9,928 nucleotides of DNA from an uncultured Lachnospiraceae bacterium. Its GTDB lineage: Bacteria; Bacillota_A; Clostridia; Lachnospirales; Lachnospiraceae. The stretch covers positions 1-9,928 of the forward strand of contig CAJUFW010000130.1 of NCBI GenBank assembly GCA_910585655.1, in the 5' to 3' direction. A model generated the notes under the pieces. The model saw only the letters and a program-made list of their open reading frames with translations, made no database searches and was not told the origin of the DNA. The translations under genes and the position numbers were made by a program. Below are positions 1 through 7,300 of the stretch, one piece after another. Numbering within the stretch: the stretch's first letter is position 1; every line of letters starts with the position of its first letter.

Positions 1-51
1 CCGGCGTCTGCCTTTTCTGAACATCAAACACCAACCCTGTTTCGCAATCAC
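1..51 (-). other. Unmatched sequence beyond the methyltransferase stop
   Basis: This is where the last conserved part of the methyltransferase (the block that starts TVRECAR in M.HaeIII, and the later GNAVP block) should lie. No frame on the minus strand gives it. The +1 frame is open to the edge and begins V-G-D-C, which only faintly recalls V-R-E-C, and similarity then disappears. The abrupt loss fits a recombination or insertion breakpoint better than a single frameshift. I cannot identify what the new sequence belongs to. Confidence 0.4.
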
Positions 52-906
52 CTACGTCATTCTACGATAAAGATGTTCGCTACCTATAACAAAACGGCAA
101 TCATTTTTGTCAAACTTTACCATCTTGGGAGCCTGTGGATGTAGCTGACACTGACGACCAGATGCCTGTACCGTAAAAGCTTGTTCATCCCAACCTTTCA
201 CTCTGTTACGACTCATAAAGATAGGAGAATATGCCCCAGTGAAATACTCATTGTTGTTAATTGCTTCTGGGTTATGATAGTTCTTATCTCCAGCAGGGAC
301 AGCCGTTTCCTGCAAATCCCAAATAGTATCTCTAAGGGTAATTTTCTTATCATCATCATCGGTTGAACCTTTTGGAAACACAAAGTTGACTCCTAAGTCT
401 TTTCTGAATCCGATATAAAAAACTCTCTTTCGTTCTTCTGCAACGCCATAGTCTTTTGCATTAACCATTGTAAGAGAAACATCATATCCTGCTTTTTCAA
501 ATAAGCCGATAATATTTTGAACAGCTTCATTGTGTCTATTGGCAAGCATACCACTAACATTTTCAGCTAAGAAAAATTTTGGTCTGAACTCTTCCAAAAT
601 TCTTATGTAGTCATAGAACAACTGACCTCTTGCGTCCTCGATACCTTTCAAAGAACCAGCTTCCGACCATGACTGACAAGGTGGTCCACCGATAATACCA
701 TCAACCTCGCCAGAAATATAGGGGGCAATATCTTCTCTTGTAATCTGTCTCACATCGCCCTCAATAAGATGTGTATTGGGATGATTTACTTTGAAAGTTT
801 CAAAAATGGTAGGATCAAATTCATTCGCAACAGGAATATGAAAACCAGCTCTCTCAAAACCTAAGTCTAATCCACCGCAACCACTGAACAAACTAATTAC
901 ATTCAT
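52..906 (-). CDS. DNA (cytosine-5-)methyltransferase, M.HaeIII-like (GGCC), C-terminally truncated
   Basis: The product would transfer a methyl group from S-adenosylmethionine to carbon 5 of a cytosine in duplex DNA. Visible motifs in order: motif I FSGCGGLDLGFE (residues 7-18), motif IV GGPPCQSW with catalytic Cys77, motif VI AENV (Glu115), motif VIII region VAEERKRVFYIG (155-166), and a target-recognition region SRNRVKGWDEQAFTVQASG (232-250) followed by RQCQLHPQAP. From memory this recognition region is almost the same as in M.HaeIII and relatives, which methylate GGCC, so GGCC is the inferred target. Two oddities: Glu157 stands where the family has Gln in the QxRxR motif, and the frame ends with TAG after LYRRMT at residue 284, against about 330 residues in M.HaeIII. 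The missing tail carries motif X, which helps form the AdoMet pocket, so activity is doubtful. The ATG at 906 is supported by motif I beginning at once and by a weak GGGG eight bases upstream. It lies directly downstream of a broken regulator and its promoter. Confidence 0.9.
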   Translation of the reverse strand: MNVISLFSGCGGLDLGFERAGFHIPVANEFDPTIFETFKVNHPNTHLIEGDVRQITREDIAPYISGEVDGIIGGPPCQSWSEAGSLKGIEDARGQLFYDYIRILEEFRPKFFLAENVSGMLANRHNEAVQNIIGLFEKAGYDVSLTMVNAKDYGVAEERKRVFYIGFRKDLGVNFVFPKGSTDDDDKKITLRDTIWDLQETAVPAGDKNYHNPEAINNNEYFTGAYSPIFMSRNRVKGWDEQAFTVQASGRQCQLHPQAPKMVKFDKNDCRFVIGSEHLYRRMT

Positions 907-933
907 TCTCTATACCCCATTTTACTTAAATTT

Positions 934-962
934 TGTTTATTCTGATATCATCACTATATCAA
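934..962 (-). promoter_or_regulatory. Possible weak local promoter with a small dyad before the methyltransferase
   Basis: A TTGATA hexamer (957-962) lies 17 bases from a poor TAAACA -10 (934-939). The 6-base arms TGATAT (943-948) and ATATCA (956-961) form an inverted repeat around it. A second promoter or operator between regulator and methyltransferase would be typical of restriction-modification loci, but the -10 is weak and the region is AT-rich, so this may be chance. Confidence 0.22.
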
Positions 963-974
963 ATAACATGCCCA

Positions 975-1101
975 CTATTCTGACCTGTAAATTCCAAAAG
1001 TAGATTTTTCAACAGTTTCCATTGATACAAATTCATCTCTCTTTAATCTTGTAACAATGTCAAGACTTACGTTAGCCCGTTCAGCAAGCTGTGTCTACCA
1101 T
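975..1101 (-). pseudogene. Remnant of a small XRE/Cro-type helix-turn-helix regulator
   Basis: An ATG at 1101-1099 follows a good AAGGAG ribosome binding site, but its own frame stops after six codons. From 1094 down to the TAG at 977-975 a shifted frame reads 39 residues: TQLAERANVSLDIVTRLKRD, then EFVSMETVEK and STFGIYRSE. The first part is a clear helix-turn-helix of the small XRE family (QLAERANVS / IVTRLKRD, then a sixth-helix-like SMETVEK). Such proteins often sit beside cytosine methyltransferases and can act as controllers of the modification gene. Full-length relatives normally have 15 or more residues before this segment and a longer C-terminus (ICxxLxC-like), so the gene has apparently lost sequence near its start, gained a frameshift, and has an altered end. 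I see no in-frame start codon for the helix-turn-helix frame. Most likely non-functional, though a sequencing error cannot be excluded. Confidence 0.7.
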
Positions 1102-1106
1102 AGTTA

Positions 1107-1112
1107 CTCCTT
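1107..1112 (-). promoter_or_regulatory. Ribosome binding site AAGGAG of the broken regulator
   Basis: AAGGAG lies five bases before the ATG at 1101-1099. It marks where translation of the regulator originally began, and shows that the frame opened there no longer matches the helix-turn-helix frame. Confidence 0.65.
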
Positions 1113-1128
1113 ACTTGCGCAAAATAAC

Positions 1129-1172
1129 CGAGGATATTATATTACTAAATCGGAATTTTTTCAATATCCTCG
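1129..1172. promoter_or_regulatory. Operator-like inverted repeat bracketing a promoter
   Basis: CGAGGATATT (1129-1138) and AATATCCTCG (1163-1172) are perfect 10-base inverted copies separated by 24 bases. Read on the minus strand, one arm runs into the first bases of the -35 box and the other covers half of the -10 box and the bases just after it. A dimeric or tetrameric repressor bound to both arms would cover the promoter. The nearest regulator is the helix-turn-helix remnant just downstream, so autoregulation is the natural inference. It is not a convincing terminator: the loop is long and no T-run follows on either side. Confidence 0.6.
1136..1164 (-). promoter_or_regulatory. Strong sigma-A type promoter for the regulator-methyltransferase unit
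   Basis: On the minus strand TTGAAA (1164-1159) and a perfect TATAAT (1141-1136) are separated by exactly 17 bases. The start of transcription would fall near 1129-1126, about 15 bases before the ribosome binding site of the regulator. The unit it drives is regulator remnant then methyltransferase, with about 70 bases between them and no obvious terminator. Confidence 0.75.
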
Positions 1173-1174
1173 AA

Positions 1175-1357
1175 CTATATTGTCAAACTTTCTCCACGGT
1201 ACAAGCATTCATGTGTTTGCCCCGAAACCACTACATGATAATTTAGACTTTGAGGATAAAATAACTGTGGGTTCCCAACCATATCGCGCAGAAAAACCAT
1301 CTCATCTGATAGAAACAGCGCGGCTGAAAACCCACTCTCTCCTTGAAGCAGAAACGC
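1175..1357 (-). other. Unassigned 60-codon open stretch after the giant gene
   Basis: After the TAA (1363-1361) of the giant gene comes a second in-frame stop, TAG (1360-1358). The same frame is then open for 60 codons down to a TAG at 1177-1175. The translation (for example FLRDMVGNPQLFYPQSLNYH) looks protein-like, but I do not recognise it, and 60 open codons can occur by chance. There is no convincing start codon with a ribosome binding site. It might be the tail of a decayed gene left between the restriction-modification remnant and the giant gene. Apart from the nested dyad inside it, I see nothing else in 1173-1360. Confidence 0.25.
1267..1335 (-). terminator. Nested dyad downstream of the giant gene, possible transcript end
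   Basis: Read on the minus strand, GTGGGTT (1335-1329) pairs with AACCCAC (1273-1267). Inside it CGCGC (1322-1318) pairs with GCGCG (1289-1285). The structure begins 26 bases after the stop codon of the giant gene and is followed by AGTTATTTTAT, a poor T-tract. The long central loop and weak tail make it an imperfect rho-independent terminator, but it is the only candidate structure there. Confidence 0.3.
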
Positions 1358-1360
1358 CTA

Positions 1361-4300
1361 TTACTGAGCTTGCAGCTCCTCTACTGCAATCCAATGGGCA
1401 TATAAGGTCTGTTTATCCAATGCCACTACCCGACTTTGCTCTGTCACGAGTGTTCCTCCCGTTTCTGCTGTATACCAGCCTAGGAAATAGTATCCTTTTC
1501 GGGAAACGGATGGCAACGTAGAATAGTAGCTTCCTGGCGTCACAGTCTTTTTCGTAAAGCTAGCAGTTGCCCCGTTCCCGTCAAAGATAAGGGTAGTGCT
1601 GACAGGCGCCCAGTGAGCATATAGACAGGCGGCAGCCGGTGTTTGCAGAATACTGTTTTCTGTTATCTTTTCACCGCCATTTGGAGCTGTATACCAACCC
1701 AGAAATCGCTCCTCTCCTTTGGTCGGCTTTGGCAGTTCATCATAGTTGCCTTCGTATGCGACCTGCAGGGCATTTACATCTACACTTCCACCTTGTGCAT
1801 CTAACTGTATTGGATACACATTTGGTGTCCAATGAGCGTAATAGGTTTTGGTAGACGTAAGTTCTACTATATCCTGGCTGGTAATTTCCGTTTTTCCTGT
1901 CTTTGTTGTATACCACCCGTCAAAAGTATAATATTCTCTGGTCGGAGTCGGCAATGTTCCATAGGAAGTTCCATATACAACCGAATAAGGTTTTGCTACC
2001 GGATTTCCACTGTTTGCATCAAAAATCACGAGGCACTCTTTCGGAATCCAATGAGCATAAAGAGTATGAGCATCTCCATCCGTCACCTGCTCCTCCCCTG
2101 TCACACGTCTACCTCCCTCTGGTTCGGTATAATAGCCTGCAAACATATTTCCTTTCTTGCTTGGCAACGGCATGTTTGTCGTACCACCATAAGTTCCCTG
2201 ATAAGGAAGCGACTTTGTGGAGGAAGATATCGTATAGGAAGTATTTGTCTCCGGATTATTTACCACAATATACCCACCATTAAAATCATATTTTACTTTA
2301 ATCTTGGCATTTTCCCAGAGCGCGTATACGGTATGATTCGTCGCCTTTGGCACTTCAGTAGTAGCGGAAAGCTTTTTCCCACCCTCTTTTGCCGTATACC
2401 AGCCTAAAAAGGCATAGCCATACCGTGTTGGAACCGGCAAAGTTCCATAATCCTCTTCATAAAATACCTGTCTGGAGCTTTCCTCGCAGTTTCCACCATT
2501 GGCATCAAAGGAAACCGTTGATTCCACTCCCTTCCAATGAGCATACAGCGTTTGTTTGGACGCCACACTAACGGTCGTCCCTGCCTCTATCTGATTCCCA
2601 CCTGTACTGCTGGTAAACCAACCCTGGAACACATAGCCATCTCGTTCTGGCATAGGCAAAGTTCCATACGTATGCCCATAAGTAACTATTTTTGTAACAG
2701 ATACTTTTTTCACTCCATCCTCCCACAAACGCCCATTATTAGCGTTAAAAACAATCGTAGGAGTGGTTTCCTTCCAGTGAGCATATATGGTTTTGGCAGA
2801 AGTCCAGTTTACTACAGATGCTGCTGTCAACTGTTCTCCTCCTGATTGGGTTGTAAACCATCCCAGGAAATCATAACCAGTTCGGCTTGGTGTTGTCATA
2901 CTTCCAAATTCTTCTCCATAATAAACTGTCTTTGTTTTCGTCGAACAGGTTCCCCCATTTGCATTATAGGTTACTTTAGAAGAAACCCCTTTCCAATGGG
3001 CTTCCAGCTCTGTTGGAGATAAAAGTTTCACGGTGCTGGTGGCAGTCACTTTAGTCGTCCCTAAATACCACCCCTGGAAGGTATAGTTCGTCCGCTTCGG
3101 TGCTGGCAAGGTTCCATACTTAGAACCATAAGCGACTGTTTTGCTGGATGGAGATACAGAAGTACCATTTCCATTAAACAGAACCGTCGTCTCCAGCCCT
3201 TCCCAGTGAGCATACAAAATATCTGTTGCCGTCAAACTTGTCACCTTTTTCCCACTAGAGGATGTAGAGGTATACCACCCGGTGAAGCGATATCCCTCTC
3301 TAACCGGGGTCGGAAAATCTGAGTAACTGGTTCCCTTTGTGACGCTGGTAGACTCCAGATCCACCGTTCCGCCATTTGCCCGGAAAGTTACCGTATAACT
3401 TTGATCATTCCAGTGAGCATAGAGATTCCTTCCATAAGAAGCGTCTGCTTCCATCGTAGACAGAATCTTCCGTCCGCCGTCCTTTTTCGTATACCAACCT
3501 TTAAAGGTATGCCCCGACCAGATTGGAGTTGGCAGTGTTCCATAGTTTTGCCCGGATGTAACTCGCTTTGCAGACTCCGATACCGTCCCCCCATTGGGGT
3601 TGAAGGTAAGCTCTATAACATTTCCTCTCCACCACGCATATGCTGTGAAATTCATATTGATAGAGCTTTCTGCTGTTATCTGATGACCTCCTGCATCATT
3701 TGTAGTATACCATCCTAAAAAGGTATAGCCTGGTCTTGTTGTTGTAGGTAATGTCCCATATTTTTCATCATGCTCTACGATACGGAAGTCCTCCGAACAG
3801 GTTCCTCCATTCGCATCAAACTGGATAACATAAGTTTTCTTCTGCCAATGGGCGTATAGTTTATGAGCATCCCTTCTGGAAACTACAGTATCTGCAGTTA
3901 CCAAAGTTCCTCCGCTTTCGGATGTATACCAACCAGTAAAATCATATCCCGTCCGTTTCGGAACCGGAAGATTTTTATAAGTTCCTTGATAATATACAAC
4001 ATAATGGCTGCTAGACAGTTCTCCGCCGTTTGGCATCAGAGTAACGGAAACACTTGCTCCTGTCCAATGGGCATATAAGGAATGATTTCCTGCTGTTGTC
4101 ACCTTTGTAGAAGAGGATACCTTTTTTCCATCCTCTGTATACCAACCTGTAAAGGTATAATCTGCCTTCTCTGCGTTTGGCAGCTCCCCATAAGATTCTC
4201 CAAATACGACCTGCACAGTTTTCACCGTACCACTAGATGTTCCAGGCCCATTGTCCCGTAGCATCACCTGATAAGTATTCCCTTCCCAATGAGCGTACAA

Positions 4301-7300
4301 AGTATCCGTTGTTGTAATCTCTACTTTCGTTCCTGCCGTTATCTCGGTTCCGCTGCTGGTCGTAGAAGTATACCAGCCGACAAAATGGTACCCTTCCTTT
4401 ACCGGAACCGGCAGACTACCATAGTTATCTCCATAAGAATAAACCCGCTTTGTACTTCCAACCCATTCATGATCGACCAACATTTCCCCACCATTTGCAC
4501 TAAAAGTAATGATCGGCTCTTTTACCTTCCAATGAGCATACAGGATACTGTCTGTCAGGTTCCAGCAAGTCGTATCATCTGTCACCAGTGTCCCTCCGGA
4601 TGGTTTGGTATACCAGCCGGTAAAATCATATCCTGTCTTTTTCGGGGTTGGCAGCGTCCCATATTCCCCACCATAATAAAGTGGCTTGCTTTCTTTGGAA
4701 ACCGTTCCGCCTTCCGGCTCAAACGTCACTGTCGTTTCCTGTCCCTTCCACTGGGCATACAAGGTAATTTCCTGAGAAAGATTCACCTTGCTGGCAGCCG
4801 TGATCGATGTTTCATTGTTGATGCTCGTAAACCAGCCCTGGAACACATAGTGCGTCAAGGATGGAACCGGAAGTTCCCCATAAACTTCTCCATAGGTTAC
4901 TATTTTACTCTTTGGTCCTGAAAAAGTACCGCCATTCGGATCAAATGTTACCCGATAATCATTCATCTTCCAGTGAGCGTATAAGGTCTGATTTTCGGAC
5001 AGATTCACAATATCTCTTGCCAATACCTGCTTTCCACCCTCCTGTTCCGTAAACCATCCTAAGAATACCGCATGATCCTGGTAGGTCGGAGTTGGCAGGG
5101 ACCCATAAAAATCACCATTTTTCACACTCTTGCTTTTTGTAGAAACACTTCCGCCATTTGCAGAAAATACCACCTGATATCCCTTTGAAATCCACTGTGC
5201 GTACAAGGTATGAGGATAGTCCGCCATCACTACGGTATCTTCTTCTATCCTATCCTTCCCATCCGGAGTCAACGTCCACCCGTCAAATGTATACCCTTCC
5301 CGAACCGGAACCGGCAGCGTCCCATAAAGTTCACTGGCTGCCACCTCCTTTGTCTGGGCAGGCATCGTTCCTCCTCTTGGGTCAAAGCTTACCGTACTGA
5401 CTTTCCCTCTCCATCTGGCATACAGCATGATAGGAGAAAGCGCTGTTACAATATCATCTGCCTTTATCTGACTGCCTCCATAGGCCTCTGTATACCATCC
5501 TAAAAAAGTACAACCTGATTTTTCTGCATTTGGCAAAACCCCATAGGTCTGCCCATAAGAAACCAACTTTCTTTCTTCTGTTATCGTTCCACCATTTCCA
5601 TGAAAATGAACGGTAACAGAAAGCGGATTCCAATGAGCATACAGACTGTGCGATCCTGCTACCGATACCGAATCGGTTTCTACGACACGCCGACCTCCTT
5701 CCGGCATCGTATACCACCCGGCAAAGGTATATCCTTTTTTCGTTGGAACCGGCATCGTACCATATGGTTCTCCATACGTTACGGTAGACGTTTTCTTACT
5801 GACGGTTCCGCCCATCGCATCCCAGGTTACTGTCACCTGATTCGTTCCCCAACGGGCATAGAGATGAATTGGTTCCTCACTTGTTACCTTTGTAGCTGCT
5901 GTTACCTGCTCCCCTCCTGTTTTTGCCGTATACCAGCCGTTAAATAAGTAACCACTCTTTGTCGGTTCCGGCAACGTCCCATAAGTCTGTCCAAAATAGA
6001 CGATTCTTTCTGATTCCTTTAAGGCACCACCCTCTGGCTCAAATACCAGAGTCGTTTGTTTCGAGTTCCACTGGGCATACAATGCTGTCGTTTCTTCCTT
6101 ATAGCAGTCTGTTTCTGTAATACGTTCCCCACCGGAAGCTTGTGTATACCAGCCTTGGAAGAGATAACCATAGCGAACCGGCGTCGGCAGAGTTCCATAA
6201 GGCTCCCCTGCTGTTCCGGTTATTGTTTCCGGCGTAACACTTCCACCGGTCGGATAAAGCGTTACCTCACATGTTTTCTCCTCTGCTTCTTCCCCGCCAT
6301 CTACGACTACATAAAAGCTAATAGTTGCCTCTCTGTCATCTTTTTTTGCCCAGATGGTCACTGGATATAATCCGGCTTCTTCAAAGGTAGCGCTCCAAAC
6401 ATTTCCTGATATCATACCATCATATGTTTCATAAGAGGTTGGAGTTTCAGAGAAAAAGCCCTCTAACTTCAATGCTACTGTCTTTCCTTCTGTGGTTTCC
6501 ACATCTCCTGGCTGACTGACCACATAGATTCCTGTTCCGCCTAAAAACGTTACCGGATACTCCTTTATGATGCTGTCTCGTTCTTTGCTGTCTACATAAA
6601 CCAGCATATATCCATTACCATTTTGAAATTCCTTTTCCTGATAAACCAAGTAATAAGAATCTCCGTCCGGGGTCAAATCATACAATCTGTTCTTTAATAG
6701 TACCTGTACCCGATATTGACTGACATCTGGATCCGTCAGTTTTATTTCGATTCTTGTGCCATTCCGAATTTCTCCAACTTCTGCTCCATCATATGTAACA
6801 GAGGCAATTTCCGGCAGTTTTTCTTCCTGTTTCTCTTTGGAAATCAAGGTCAGACGCTTTTCTGCTGTCAAACCTGTTTTTCCAACGGCTGTTATTACGA
6901 TTTCATTTGCTCCGGTCTGAAGTGGAGTTTCATCGGTATAAAATCCCAGTGTCTCCCACGAACATGGATAATACAATTCCACTGGCGTGCCATTACAGGT
7001 GACGGAAACTTCTTCCCCGTTTTCCACACTGCCAGAAAGATTGACGGTTCCATCATATGTGAAAAACTCATAATCGTCTGACAAATGAATAATTGGAGCA
7101 GCGGAAAGAATGGCAACACCATAGTTTCCATCCCAGCCTTCGACTCCATCTGCCGAAACAACAACCGTACGCAGGTTATAATCTCCATCCTGGATTCCTG
7201 TAAAGGAAGCTTCCCATGTCCCATTTGCCGGAAGCTGTCGCTCCTCTACAAGTTTGCCGGAAGAATCCGTTAGTTGTAGCTGTACCATTGCCCCTGGCTG

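Noticed and set aside
1..60. Group II intron or insertion sequence starting inside the methyltransferase gene
   Set aside because: A breakpoint is likely, but only about 50 bases remain before the edge and I cannot find a diagnostic intron 5' end or terminal inverted repeat.
52..1172. HaeIII-type restriction endonuclease gene
   Set aside because: No reading frame on either strand in the left 1.3 kb could encode it; if it exists it lies beyond base 1.
1129..1172. Rho-independent terminator at the 10-base inverted repeat
   Set aside because: The 24-base loop is long, the arms are AT-rich, no T-run follows on either strand, and the arms coincide with promoter boxes.
1057..1521. 154-codon plus-strand open frame
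   Set aside because: It runs antisense through the helix-turn-helix remnant, the minus-strand promoter and the last repeat of the giant gene, has no ribosome binding site, and its product resembles nothing I know.
1391..6274. Regular spacing of short similar DNA words every 210-240 bases, considered as a CRISPR-like or satellite array
   Set aside because: The period equals one protein repeat, copies are diverged at silent sites, and the whole stretch is one uninterrupted reading frame.
1832..6370. Many plus-strand open frames of 60-210 codons with similar peptides (SIRQS, FRRNR, IPAGK)
   Set aside because: They are antisense shadows of the tandem repeats; the shared peptides simply reflect the reverse complement of the conserved YGTLP, GWYT and LYAHW codons.
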